This document shows positions 26,379 to 36,272 of a stretch of 64,000 nt of DNA, in pieces. The position numbers and the translations under genes are program-made. Below the pieces are notes generated by a model. It saw only the letters and a list, made by a program, of their open reading frames with translations, ran no database searches and was not told the origin of the DNA. This stretch comes from Cyclobacteriaceae bacterium (lineage in GTDB: Bacteria; Bacteroidota; Bacteroidia; Cytophagales; Cyclobacteriaceae): contig JAFIEV010000044.1 of NCBI GenBank assembly GCA_020832305.1, positions 160,061 to 224,060 on the forward strand, written 5' to 3'. Positions within the stretch are counted from its first letter, which is position 1. Every line of letters begins with the position of its first letter.

Positions 26379-29300
26379 ATGAAAAATATTTATCTAAAAG
26401 GCTTGTATATGGCAAGTAAAATTACCCTATATGGCTTTATAATTCAGACAATGCTCTTTACCGGCATTTTTGCTATGAAAACAGAAGCGCAGGTAAAAAG
26501 TATAAAGGATGTTAAAGTCAGTGTCGATTTTAAAGAAGTTCAACTTAAAAAAGCCTTCTTGTATCTCGAGAAGGAAACGGGCTTTCATTTTACATTCAAT
26601 GATTTGCATCTGAGGTCCTTGCAAAGCATTACCCTTGACAAGAAAAATGCCAGTCTTGCCGAAATTTTATTGGATATATCTAAGCAATCTAAGCTCCATT
26701 TCCGGCAAATAAATAATACAATTACAGTGAAGCCATTACCCGAAGGTGAAAAGCTTGATGAAATAGAAATTGAACAAGCTATAACCATTACCGGACGTGT
26801 CACATCCTCCGACAGTCCTGATGGTCTTCCCGGAGTAAATGTTGTCGTAAAGGGCACCAATCAGGGAACAATAACGGATATTAATGGTAATTACAATATT
26901 GAAGTACCTGGAACCAGTACTATTTTGGTTTTCAGTTCGGTGGGTTATTTGACTGAAGAAGTGACGGTTGGTAACAGATCAATTATCAATCTGAGTATGA
27001 CTACAGATATAACAGCGCTTGAAGAAATTGTTGTAGTTGGTTATGGAACTCAGAAATTGAGTGATGTAACAGGTTCCGTTGTACGTGCAAATATTGATGC
27101 TTTTAGAGAATCACCCAATGTAAATATTGCGCAGTCTCTGCAAGGCACCGTACCTGGGCTTAACATTGGGCAGGTCAACTCAGCAGGTCAGAATCCCGAT
27201 ATTTCTGTTCGAGGAAGAACCACAATTAGCGGAAATCAGAATGTATTAATTGTAGTAGATGGCATCATCTTTATGGGAGCATTAAGTGACCTAAACCCAA
27301 ATGATATCCAATCCATTGATGTTTTAAAAGACGCAAGTAGCATGGCTATTTTTGGTGCACAAGCTGCCAATGGCGTAATAATGATTACTACAAAAGCGGG
27401 TAAAATGGAGCAAAAACCCATTTTTAATTATACAGGTACAGTAACTTCTCAATCGCCGACAAATGTGCCAAGACTATACGATAGGGATGGGTTTTTGAAT
27501 AAGGTAAGAGATCAAGACTGGCAGACTTCATTTCTACCTCCAGATTATCTTCAGCCTAATCCTAATTACGATGTTGGCGAAAACCTTGAGCCGGAATTGT
27601 ACAGGGGTTATCTTGATGGTACTGATTTCAATTGGTGGGATGCGGGAATACAAACTGGCTACATAACCAGTCATAACTTAAGTGTAAGAGGTGCCAACAA
27701 AGAAACTTCTTATTTTGTATCGACTGGGTATACAAAGCAGGAAGGTTATATATTAAATGATCAGTTTGAGCGTATCACAGCACGTATAAATCTGGAACAT
27801 CAGGTTTTAGATGGTTTTAGATTTGGGGTACAGACTTTTGGTTCTTTTTCTGATTATTCAGGCGAGATTCCTGCAATGAACCGAATCACCGGTATGTCTC
27901 CATTGCTCAAGCCTTATGATGAAAATGGAAATCTTATTCTTAATCCAGATGGTGGTCAAAGAGAGAATCCATTTCTGACTTCTTACTCCAATGATTTTGA
28001 TAAAAGAAATAATTTATTTGCCAATGTCTATATGGATATTGATGTTCCGTTTATTACAGGCCTGAATTACAGAATCAATTTTGGAAACAACTATTCATGG
28101 AGAAGGCATTACAGAAGCAATATCTATGGTGCAAACGCAGCAGGTGAAGCTTTCAAAAGAAACTACCATGCCTATGATTGGACACTGGATAATATCATAA
28201 CATATAAGCGAAAAATATTTGACAATCACAGGATCGATATCACATTGGTAGCCGGCAGAAGGGAACTTAGTTTTGAAGATACACGTGCAGATGGCTCAAA
28301 TTACAACAATCTTATTTTGGGATATAATGACTTAAGCCTGGGCCAGCTTCAATTAATCCGGTCTGGCGCCTGGGATGAAAGTTATCTTTATCAAACGGCA
28401 AGACTAAATTATGACATTGGTGGCAAGTATTTATTTACGGGAACCATAAGGAGAGATGGATTCTCTGGCTTTGCAGAGAACAGAAAGTTTGGAGTATTTC
28501 CATCTCTGGGGTTTGGATGGATTCTCAGTGAAGAGTCCTTTATTAATCAGGAATGGATACATACTCTTAAATTGAGAGGATCTTATGGAAAGAATGGTAA
28601 CCTGACCAATAGATATTCTTCTTTAGCAAGAGTGGCCTTCTATCCTGCATATGTCTTTGGAGATGGAGGCAGTACCGCTTTTGGTCAGCGGGTAACTACT
28701 TTATCTAACGCCGATTTATCCTGGGAAACTACTGTAGGTTACAACTTTGGTCTTGATTTTTCATTTCTGGGAAGCCGTTTGTCAGGTAGCATCGATTATT
28801 ATGAAAATACCACCAATGATTTATTATTCGATGTAAATATTCCTCAGATAACTGGTTTCACAAGCATTACAACCAATGTAGGCAATATTGATAATCGAGG
28901 TATTGAAATTATTTTAAGAGGTGATGTCATACAGAAAAGTGATTTCAATTGGAATGTCAATTTTAACCTTGCTTCCAATAGAAACCGAATTGTGTCATTA
29001 CTAGGCATTGATTCAGATGGTGATGGGATTGAAGACGACTTAATTGGAAGTAATTTGTTCATAGGTCAATCCATCAATTCAATTTTTACCTATGAATCTT
29101 CCGGAATCATTCAGTTAGGGGAAGAGGAGCCTCCAGGGTATTTTGTCGGAACACATCGCATAGTGGATCAAAATGGAGATGGTATTATTGATCCATTTGA
29201 TAGAGTAATAATTGGAAGAGAGGAACCTGCCTATAGTTTTGGCATATTGAATGAATTTAATTACAAAAATTTTACTTTCCGTTTTTTTATTAACTCAATC

Positions 29301-29696
29301 CAAGGCGGCAGGAATGGATATCTTGGATTAAACCATCCAAATATGGGCCAGGCAGACCAGGTTCGTCGTCGAAATTTGTTTCAGGAATTGGACTATTGGT
29401 CCCCGTCTAATCCAAATGCCACTTATCGTGCTCAAGATAGAGGAGCTGCTATTGAATTCTTAAATTATGCTGACAGAAGCTTTATAAGGTTGCAGGATGT
29501 GACACTTGCTTATAGAGTAAATAGTAACCTTATCGAGAAGTTTGGACTCAGCAGTATGAAGGCATTTGTAAGTGCTAAAAATTTAGCTACCTGGACCAAC
29601 TGGGTAGGTTTTGATCCGGAGACAGGCAGTGGTTTAGATCAATCAGGATTGCCAGTGTTGAGAGGAATTTCAATTGGATTAGATGTGAGTTTTTAA
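26379..29696 (+). CDS. SusC/RagA-type TonB-dependent receptor
   Basis: Outer-membrane importer for the glycan handled by this locus. 1105 residues, typical length. Signal peptide to about residue 38 (KTEAQ), STN domain (about 48-120; FKEVQLKKAFLYLEKETGFH), carboxypeptidase-like domain (about 138-215; GLPGVNVVVKGTNQGTITDI), linker LEEIVVVGYGTQK, plug domain (NVLIVVDGIIFMGALSDLNP, IQSIDVLKDASSMAIFGAQA) and a 22-strand barrel ending in SIGLDVSF with C-terminal Phe. The STN domain and the upstream sigma/fecR pair mark it as a signalling transducer. susD follows after 6 bases, so SusC and SusD form the usual lid-and-barrel pair. Confidence 0.97.
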   Translation: MKNIYLKGLYMASKITLYGFIIQTMLFTGIFAMKTEAQVKSIKDVKVSVDFKEVQLKKAFLYLEKETGFHFTFNDLHLRSLQSITLDKKNASLAEILLDISKQSKLHFRQINNTITVKPLPEGEKLDEIEIEQAITITGRVTSSDSPDGLPGVNVVVKGTNQGTITDINGNYNIEVPGTSTILVFSSVGYLTEEVTVGNRSIINLSMTTDITALEEIVVVGYGTQKLSDVTGSVVRANIDAFRESPNVNIAQSLQGTVPGLNIGQVNSAGQNPDISVRGRTTISGNQNVLIVVDGIIFMGALSDLNPNDIQSIDVLKDASSMAIFGAQAANGVIMITTKAGKMEQKPIFNYTGTVTSQSPTNVPRLYDRDGFLNKVRDQDWQTSFLPPDYLQPNPNYDVGENLEPELYRGYLDGTDFNWWDAGIQTGYITSHNLSVRGANKETSYFVSTGYTKQEGYILNDQFERITARINLEHQVLDGFRFGVQTFGSFSDYSGEIPAMNRITGMSPLLKPYDENGNLILNPDGGQRENPFLTSYSNDFDKRNNLFANVYMDIDVPFITGLNYRINFGNNYSWRRHYRSNIYGANAAGEAFKRNYHAYDWTLDNIITYKRKIFDNHRIDITLVAGRRELSFEDTRADGSNYNNLILGYNDLSLGQLQLIRSGAWDESYLYQTARLNYDIGGKYLFTGTIRRDGFSGFAENRKFGVFPSLGFGWILSEESFINQEWIHTLKLRGSYGKNGNLTNRYSSLARVAFYPAYVFGDGGSTAFGQRVTTLSNADLSWETTVGYNFGLDFSFLGSRLSGSIDYYENTTNDLLFDVNIPQITGFTSITTNVGNIDNRGIEIILRGDVIQKSDFNWNVNFNLASNRNRIVSLLGIDSDGDGIEDDLIGSNLFIGQSINSIFTYESSGIIQLGEEEPPGYFVGTHRIVDQNGDGIIDPFDRVIIGREEPAYSFGILNEFNYKNFTFRFFINSIQGGRNGYLGLNHPNMGQADQVRRRNLFQELDYWSPSNPNATYRAQDRGAAIEFLNYADRSFIRLQDVTLAYRVNSNLIEKFGLSSMKAFVSAKNLATWTNWVGFDPETGSGLDQSGLPVLRGISIGLDVSF

Positions 29697-29702
29697 ATAA
29701 AT

Positions 29703-31421
29703 ATGAAAATCATGAAACCTTTAAATATTAAAATACAAATTTATCTCCTGGTCTTTTCTGTTTTCTTCGCATGTAATGAAGACGAAATATTACGAGAAGT
29801 GCCTTTGGATTTCGCCAGTCCGGAAAATTCATATATTACCCCGGCAGATTTTACTTCTGCGGTTAATGCACTATATGATCAGGCCAGATTTGCACTCTCT
29901 GATGGTGAAAAAAGACCGATGGATTATCTATATGCTACAGATTTAGGATATAACGGTGCAAATCAGTTAAATGAATATTTTGGATCCTACCAGGCCACCT
30001 TACTTCCTACAAGTGAACAGGCCTTGTTTCCATGGAAAACGTACTATGGCATTATTTCTATGTCGAATGTAATACTGAACAGACTTGATAACTCAGCTCT
30101 TACCGGATCACAAAAAATCCTTGTAGAGGCGCAAGCTAAATTGTTCAGAGGATTGGCATATCGAAATCTCGCTCATCTGTATGGTGGGGTTCCTATAGAA
30201 TTGAATGAAGTGCGATCTCCAAAGACCGACTATGTTCGCGCAAGTAGAACCGAGGTATATGAACAAGCTAAATCAGATCTGGAATTTGCAGCAGCTAATT
30301 TGCCTGGAATTGCACAAGTAAGAGATGGTGAAATTAGTAATCTTGCTGCTTATCATATTCTTGCAGAAGTGTATGTTACCTTAAAAAAATGGAACGATGC
30401 TATCCAGGCTGCAACTGTAGTGATAAATGACCCAAGCACAGCTTTAATGACCCAACGATTTGGCTCTTTGGCAAATGAACCAGGAGATGTTTATTGGGAT
30501 TTGTCCCGTAGATACAATCAAAACAGAGGTTCGGGCAATACTGAAGGTATATGGGTATGGCAATATGAAGTAGATTTACCTGGCGGGTCTACCTTTTCTT
30601 CAACACTTGCAGGCCCTCAGCTCGAAAGAGATCACGCTCCTTTTACCTGGGGCTTTTCAGTTAGAGACCCTTCAGGTGTTACACCATTTTTGAATCTGGG
30701 CGTTTCAGATAATACAGGAGGAAGAGGTATCGGAAGATTCAGAGGCACCAACCATTTAAATTACGGTATTTGGGAATACGATTGGAATGACATGAGAAAT
30801 TCACAATACAATATGGTGAGAGATGTCAAATTTAATAATCCTGCATCAGAATGGTACGGAAGATATATTTCAGAATTCATGTCACGCTTTCGTCAAAATC
30901 GTGATGATACCATCAGACGATTTTACCCGTATCAGGCTAAGGTAACTACTCCTGGTCAGCATCCACCGGAATTATTTGTCGATCCAATATTAAAAACTTT
31001 AAATGCCGCAGCAGCAGGAACAACCTATAGTGACCAATACCACATTAGGTTAGCAGAGACTTACCTGTTACGAGCTGAAGCTCATCTCGGAAATGGTAAC
31101 CTGGCTGAGGCTGCAAATGATATAAATGTAATAAGAACCAGGGCCAATGCTAAATTGGTAACGGCTGGTGAAATAGACATTGATTTTATTTTGGATGAAA
31201 GGATGCGGGAATTGGGTGTAGAAGAAAAACGCAGATTAACATTAAACCGACTGGAGCTTTTGTATGACAGAACGTTGAGGTACTGTGAAGGAAAACCAGG
31301 GATTGCTCCACGGGCAGCGGGCGTTCAACCTCATAACAACCTGTATCCAATTCCATTTAGTGAAATAGAAAGAAATACAGGGGCTGTATTGGCACAAAAT
31401 CCGGGTTATGCAGCAGAATAA
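29703..31421 (+). CDS. SusD/RagB family surface lipoprotein
   Basis: Substrate-binding lid of the SusCD importer. 572 residues with a lipobox ending at Cys24 (VFFAC). The TPR-like scaffold of the family is visible in QAKLFRGLAYRNLAHLYGGV and YHIRLAETYLLRAEAHLGNG. The C-terminal RagB/SusD signature is present (FILDERMRELGVEEKRR) and the end reads NNLYPIPFSEIERNTGAVLA with QNPGY. Directly downstream of susC. The substrate is probably a sulfated glycan because sulfatase genes follow. Confidence 0.96.
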   Translation: MKIMKPLNIKIQIYLLVFSVFFACNEDEILREVPLDFASPENSYITPADFTSAVNALYDQARFALSDGEKRPMDYLYATDLGYNGANQLNEYFGSYQATLLPTSEQALFPWKTYYGIISMSNVILNRLDNSALTGSQKILVEAQAKLFRGLAYRNLAHLYGGVPIELNEVRSPKTDYVRASRTEVYEQAKSDLEFAAANLPGIAQVRDGEISNLAAYHILAEVYVTLKKWNDAIQAATVVINDPSTALMTQRFGSLANEPGDVYWDLSRRYNQNRGSGNTEGIWVWQYEVDLPGGSTFSSTLAGPQLERDHAPFTWGFSVRDPSGVTPFLNLGVSDNTGGRGIGRFRGTNHLNYGIWEYDWNDMRNSQYNMVRDVKFNNPASEWYGRYISEFMSRFRQNRDDTIRRFYPYQAKVTTPGQHPPELFVDPILKTLNAAAAGTTYSDQYHIRLAETYLLRAEAHLGNGNLAEAANDINVIRTRANAKLVTAGEIDIDFILDERMRELGVEEKRRLTLNRLELLYDRTLRYCEGKPGIAPRAAGVQPHNNLYPIPFSEIERNTGAVLAQNPGYAAE

Positions 31422-31747
31422 ATTCTATAATTGAGATGATTTGGGCACAAAGAATTTTGAGGTTTGCACCTTCCTTCATTTGAGGGAAAAAATGAAGTGC
31501 CCATTTCATCAGATTATAATTTGTTTTTTAAAGGACAGAACCTGCCCCGATTTTTCGGGGTGGAACCTCACATGATTATAATCATTTCCTTAAAGTGGTA
31601 AACTTCGGGATGTTTGTAGGTATCGTCATGTCCGGTTTCATCTCTAATTAAATCTTTTTAGAAAAATTAAATTACCGATTTGTTCAAATGCTTTACCGAC
31701 TTTAAACAATTGATGCCTGGAATTTAGAGTCAGTATTTAAAAGAAAA
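31422..31747. other. Intergenic region with hairpin and 14-bp palindrome
   Basis: 326 bases between susD and the DUF6807 gene. CCCCGA (31545-31550) pairs with TCGGGG (31555-31560), a hairpin without a T-tract whose core recurs at the end of the window. Twelve bases on, ATGATTATAATCAT (31572-31585) is a perfect palindrome that could be a regulator site. No gene seen. Confidence 0.5.
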
Positions 31748-33019
31748 ATGTTTATGAAATTAAAATTGCTCATTGCCTTGTTATTTTTATCTGGTCACAT
31801 TTTTGCCAAAGAAATAGCGAAATTTGCTATTTCTTTTGATAATGAAGTATTAGATGCACCTGTATCCATTTCTTTGGACGGCATAAATTACAACAACGAT
31901 ACAGGACAATTGATGCTTTTTGAAGTAACATCAAAAGGTAATCAGTTCGTCCTTTCACAAATAGAATTTGGACATACAACACGATTATGGTTTCTGGCAT
32001 CAGGTCTTACCCTGGCAAATACGTCCAGGAAGTATGTTCTGGAAATCAAAGAAGATAACTTAGAACTTGGAGGTCATCAAATAATTAAGTTGAATAAGAA
32101 GCACCAGGATTTGCAGCTTGTAATTGATGAAAAACCCATATTAAGTTATCGCTTTGGTGTAACCTATCCACCTGAAGACATAAATCCCTTGTACAGGAAA
32201 TCCGGGTTTATTCATCCACTTTGGTCACCTGGAGGGGAGGTGCTTACCCGAATTCAGCCATCAGACCACTATCATCATTATGGTATTTGGGGGCCCTGGA
32301 CTAAAACACATATTGATGACCGGGAGGTTGATTTCTGGAATCTGGCAAAGGGTGAAGGCACTGTTAATTTTGCAGAATTCATTTCTACCACTGAAGGGGC
32401 CGTTTTTAGTGGGTTTAAGGCACTTCAGCATCATTTGGATTTTGGGGTAAAGGGAGAAGATCAGGTGGCTCTCAATGAAGTTTTAGATATAAGAGCATGG
32501 AATGTAGGTGATAAATTCAGGGTGATTGATTATACATCTTCCTTGACTTGTCCGCTTGAAAATGGGATTCTATTTGATGCCTATCGTTATGGAGGAGGAA
32601 TTGGATTCAGAGCAACTGAGAAATGGCATAAAGACAATTGTACACTGCTGACATCAGAAGGTAAAGAAAGAGTTGAGGCCGATGGGTCTCTTGCACGTTG
32701 GTGCCTTGTAGAAGGAGAGTCCGAGACGCCCCAAGGGAGATCTGGAATTTTGTTTTTAAGCCATCCTTCTAACCGAATGCATCCTGAGCCAATGCGCGTT
32801 TGGCCTCCAACCATCAGGCAAGGCCGAGGTGATTTGTTCTTTGAATTTACCCCTATACGATATGAAGATTGGAAATTAGAGCGCCATCAAAGCTATGTAC
32901 TTAAGTACCGGCTAATTGTTTTTGATGGTGAAATGAGCAGGCAGGTCGCTGAAAAATTGTGGAATGCATTCGCATACCATCCTGTAATAGAGTTTAAAGT
33001 AACTAAAAAAGATCATTAA
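31748..33019 (+). CDS. DUF6807 (PmoA-like) family exported protein
   Basis: 423 residues with a signal peptide (LLIALLFLSGHIFA). The body matches the DUF6807 family (Pfam 'methane oxygenase PmoA', a misleading name): RFGVTYPPEDINPLYRKSGF, then IHPLWSPGGEVLTRIQPSDH and YHHYGIWGPWTKT, with several conserved His, Asp and Trp residues in the middle, and later ILFLSHPSNRMHPEPMRVWP. These proteins are common in polysaccharide and sugar-oxidation loci of Bacteroidota and Planctomycetota, usually with Gfo/Idh oxidoreductases. Their reaction is not established, but a carbohydrate-active role is likely. It starts the catabolic part of the sulfatase locus, 11 bases before the first sulfatase. Confidence 0.85.
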   Translation: MFMKLKLLIALLFLSGHIFAKEIAKFAISFDNEVLDAPVSISLDGINYNNDTGQLMLFEVTSKGNQFVLSQIEFGHTTRLWFLASGLTLANTSRKYVLEIKEDNLELGGHQIIKLNKKHQDLQLVIDEKPILSYRFGVTYPPEDINPLYRKSGFIHPLWSPGGEVLTRIQPSDHYHHYGIWGPWTKTHIDDREVDFWNLAKGEGTVNFAEFISTTEGAVFSGFKALQHHLDFGVKGEDQVALNEVLDIRAWNVGDKFRVIDYTSSLTCPLENGILFDAYRYGGGIGFRATEKWHKDNCTLLTSEGKERVEADGSLARWCLVEGESETPQGRSGILFLSHPSNRMHPEPMRVWPPTIRQGRGDLFFEFTPIRYEDWKLERHQSYVLKYRLIVFDGEMSRQVAEKLWNAFAYHPVIEFKVTKKDH

Positions 33020-33030
33020 CTGCATTTACC

Positions 33031-34557
33031 TTGAGTCAATTATCAAAAAAATATTCATTTTGGAGGCCATGTTATTTTTGGATTTTCATTTTGGTACCAT
33101 GGAATATCTCTCATGCAGGATCAGATCAATCAATGGAGCCAGCTAATGAAAAATCCGCTCCAAATATACTTTTTATTTGTGTAGATGATCTAAGACCAGA
33201 TTTGGGTTGCTATGGAAATTCTGTGATTAAAACTCCTAATATTGACAAACTTGCAAATTCCTCCTACCTCTTCGCAAATCATTTTGTGCAGGTACCAACC
33301 TGTGGCGCTTCACGGGCAAGCATGCTCACAGGAATGCTTCCTTCTTCTAAAGAACACTTATCAAATCACGTGATTCGTAATTACATTTCAAATCAGCCTG
33401 AGTCTGATCGACCCGAAACCTTTATTCATCATTTGAAGAGGAATGGATATTATACAGTTGGTATAGGAAAAATCAGCCATTATCCTGATGGACTTTTATA
33501 TGGAATGGATGAATCGGTTTCTAATGTCAGGGAATTGCCGTATAGTTGGGATGAACTAAGCTTTGATTCCGGTATATGGGGAACTGGTTGGAATGCTTTT
33601 TTTGGTTATGCTGATGGAAGCAATAGAACCACAGAAAAAAATAGAGTTAAGCCTTATGAAAAAGCGAATGTAGAAGATAATGGATATCCTGATGGCCTCA
33701 TTTCAACGCTGGCTATTAAAAAGTTGCAGGAACTGGCCATTGAAAAACGACAATTTTTCCTAGGTGTTGGTTTTTTTAAACCTCACTTACCTTTTACAGC
33801 ACCCGCTACATATTGGGACTTATACGATGAGAAAGAAATCCCCCTTTCACCAAATTCATTTGCCCCTGTTAATGTAAATAGGGAGAGTTTACATGATAGT
33901 AATGAGCTGAATCGTTATCTGTTAACTGATGAAAAAGTTTCAATAGACAGTCCTGCTTCTGAAGACTATGCACGTAAACTTCGGCATGCTTACTTTGCCA
34001 GCATCAGTTATATAGATGCACAAATTGGAAAAATCGTTGATGAGCTACATAAACTTAATCTGCAGCAAAACACTATAATCATCATTTGGGGAGATCATGG
34101 ATGGCACCTGGGAGATCATTTGATTTGGGGGAAACATACAATTTTTGAAAGGTCATTAAAAAGCGCCTTTATCATAAAACTAAACGGAGGAGGGACTTCC
34201 CAAAAAATTATTATGGAACAGATTGTAAGTTCAATTGATATTTATCCTACTGTAATGGCTCTTTGTGGATTGGATATGCCACATGAGACTGATGGAAGAA
34301 GTCTTTTACCCATAATGAATGATAAAAATTCAAATGTATGGGAAAATGTTTCTTACGGTTACTTCCGCAATGGAATTTCTATGCGAACAGCAAGGTATCG
34401 ACTTACCAAATATTTTAGAGATAATGAGCCAATAGTAGAACTCTACGATCATATGGAAGACCCAAATGAAGTAAGAAATATCGCTGCAGGTAATCAGGAC
34501 ATTGTTAATAGTTTAATGTCCCTTTGGGAAAAAGGAAACAATAATTTGTTTGACTGA
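33031..34557 (+). CDS. Sulfatase, iduronate-2-sulfatase-like (CGASR formylglycine site)
   Basis: Hydrolyses sulfate esters, probably on a glycan in the periplasm. 508 residues from a TTG codon, chosen because it provides the only signal peptide (YFWIFILVPWNISHAGS); the next ATG would omit it. The metal-binding VDD pair near 51-53, the formylglycine site Cys91-Gly-Ala-Ser-Arg (the C-x-A-x-R variant of C-x-P-x-R) and the metal/sulfate residues of IIWGDHGWHLGDHLIWGKHT are present. The KPHLPFTAPATYWDLYD region is typical of iduronate-2-sulfatase relatives. It needs an anaerobic sulfatase-maturing enzyme or formylglycine-generating enzyme, which is not encoded in this window. Confidence 0.92.
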   Translation: MSQLSKKYSFWRPCYFWIFILVPWNISHAGSDQSMEPANEKSAPNILFICVDDLRPDLGCYGNSVIKTPNIDKLANSSYLFANHFVQVPTCGASRASMLTGMLPSSKEHLSNHVIRNYISNQPESDRPETFIHHLKRNGYYTVGIGKISHYPDGLLYGMDESVSNVRELPYSWDELSFDSGIWGTGWNAFFGYADGSNRTTEKNRVKPYEKANVEDNGYPDGLISTLAIKKLQELAIEKRQFFLGVGFFKPHLPFTAPATYWDLYDEKEIPLSPNSFAPVNVNRESLHDSNELNRYLLTDEKVSIDSPASEDYARKLRHAYFASISYIDAQIGKIVDELHKLNLQQNTIIIIWGDHGWHLGDHLIWGKHTIFERSLKSAFIIKLNGGGTSQKIIMEQIVSSIDIYPTVMALCGLDMPHETDGRSLLPIMNDKNSNVWENVSYGYFRNGISMRTARYRLTKYFRDNEPIVELYDHMEDPNEVRNIAAGNQDIVNSLMSLWEKGNNNLFD

Positions 34558-34674
34558 TAGGAGGCCAATCAGAGATTATTGAAGTATTTAAATTGTAATT
34601 TACTTTAATGATTATATTTAACACACTGAATAACAGCTGTGTAGGAAAATTTAAAATGATAATATTCATATGCC

Positions 34675-36126
34675 ATGTTTCGATTAAATAAGAAAACAGC
34701 ATTAACATTGATTTATTTCTTTATCTTTTTATTATCAATGATTCCTAATCATTTGATAAGCAAAGACCCTGGCAGATTAAATGTATTATTTATTTGCATC
34801 GATGATATCAATAATTGGGTAGGTTATTTAGGAGAAAATCACCAGGCACGAACTCCTAATATTGACCAGCTTGCTGAAAGCTCAATGGTTTTTTTAAATG
34901 CCTATTGCGCTGCGCCGGTATGCGGGCCTTCGCGAACATCATTATTATATGGAATTTATCCACACAAGACAGGCTCCTATGGCCATCATGAAGTATATGA
35001 TCCTGGAAATATTTCAAAATTGGCGAATCGGGAAACCCTACCCGCCCTTTTTAAACGAGAAGGTTATTATACGGCTGGGGCAGGTAAAATTTTTCATTAC
35101 GAAAGTGATGGTTTTCAAACCTATTATGATGCCAAAAATGATCCTGAACCTAATCCTGAACATCCAGATACATATTCATCCTCAAGTTTTAAATTTGGAC
35201 CTGTAAAACCTGAACAGGAAAAAGAAATTATAGATTTCAGGATTACAGAATGGGCAATCGAACAATTAAAGCAGGATTTTGATGTCCCATTTTTTATTTC
35301 TGTTGGGTATAAAAAACCTCATCTTCCCTGGATTGCCAAAGAATCAAATTTTGATACTTTCAATCTTGATTCAATTAAGCTTCCTCCATTTTATGCCAAT
35401 GATCTGGATGATATTCCAAATTCCGGTAAAGTATTTGCCAGAACAATTTTTGGTTTTAATAAATTGGAAAAAGAGTCGGATCATGAATTTATAACAAGGC
35501 AGCCTGAATTATGGGAAAGGCTCGTGAGGGCTTATATGGCATCTATACATCATACAGATGAAATGATTGGCAAACTTATGGAAGCCTTGAACAGCAGTCA
35601 ATATAAAGACAATACCATCATAGTTTTGTGGGGGGATCATGGATGGCATCTTGGAGAAAAAGAACATTGGCGAAAAATGACTCTATGGAGAAAGGGAACC
35701 AGAACACCCTTAATTATTTACGCACCGAGTGTGACCATTGAAGGAAGCAGGTATGCATACCCGGTATCCTTGCAGGATATCTATCCAACCTTAGTTGATT
35801 TGTGTGGATTAAATACAGAGCAGGAATTGGATGGAATGAGTCTTCTTCCAGTTTTGGGGAACCCCCAGACCAGGCAGGATCGTGCGGTACTCATTTCACA
35901 TGGTCCGGGAAATTTCGCAATTTGCCTTGATCGCTGGAGGTATATTCAGTACTATAATGGTGAAGAAGAGCTTTACAATATTGAAACCGATCCTCATGAG
36001 TTTTATAATTTAGCTGGAAAGGCTGACTATAAAAACAGCCTTTCAGAATTCCGTAAACTCGTACCTGAAAACTATGAAATGTTGTTGTGTCCAAGGTTTA
36101 AATCATTTTATGATGATTTTGATTGA
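34675..36126 (+). CDS. Sulfatase, iduronate-2-sulfatase-like (CGPSR formylglycine site)
   Basis: Second sulfatase of the locus, 483 residues, with a signal peptide at 7-29 (TALTLIYFFIFLLSMIPNHL). The metal-binding IDD near 42-44, the formylglycine site Cys83-Gly-Pro-Ser-Arg and the WGDHGWHLGEKEHWRKMTLW motif are intact. KKPHLPWIAKESNFDTFNLD matches the same region of the preceding sulfatase. The two share fold and motif order but differ enough to suggest different sulfate positions or linkages on the same polymer. The end (PRFKSFYDDFD) has no sorting domain, so it is probably periplasmic. Confidence 0.93.
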   Translation: MFRLNKKTALTLIYFFIFLLSMIPNHLISKDPGRLNVLFICIDDINNWVGYLGENHQARTPNIDQLAESSMVFLNAYCAAPVCGPSRTSLLYGIYPHKTGSYGHHEVYDPGNISKLANRETLPALFKREGYYTAGAGKIFHYESDGFQTYYDAKNDPEPNPEHPDTYSSSSFKFGPVKPEQEKEIIDFRITEWAIEQLKQDFDVPFFISVGYKKPHLPWIAKESNFDTFNLDSIKLPPFYANDLDDIPNSGKVFARTIFGFNKLEKESDHEFITRQPELWERLVRAYMASIHHTDEMIGKLMEALNSSQYKDNTIIVLWGDHGWHLGEKEHWRKMTLWRKGTRTPLIIYAPSVTIEGSRYAYPVSLQDIYPTLVDLCGLNTEQELDGMSLLPVLGNPQTRQDRAVLISHGPGNFAICLDRWRYIQYYNGEEELYNIETDPHEFYNLAGKADYKNSLSEFRKLVPENYEMLLCPRFKSFYDDFD

Positions 36127-36272
36127 CTTGTGAAAACTTGCTACATGCAAAATAAATGAAAAGGTAAAATATGCTAAAAAAATGAAATCAATTGTGTTAA
36201 TGAGGCAGTATTCAAGAAGCTGAATGTGCCTGAAACGTATTCTCAATTTTAAGAACTTTTAAATATAATAAG

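Noticed and set aside
33031..33135. Start of the first sulfatase at the internal ATG near 33136
   Set aside because: That start would remove the hydrophobic export signal; the TTG at 33031 keeps it.
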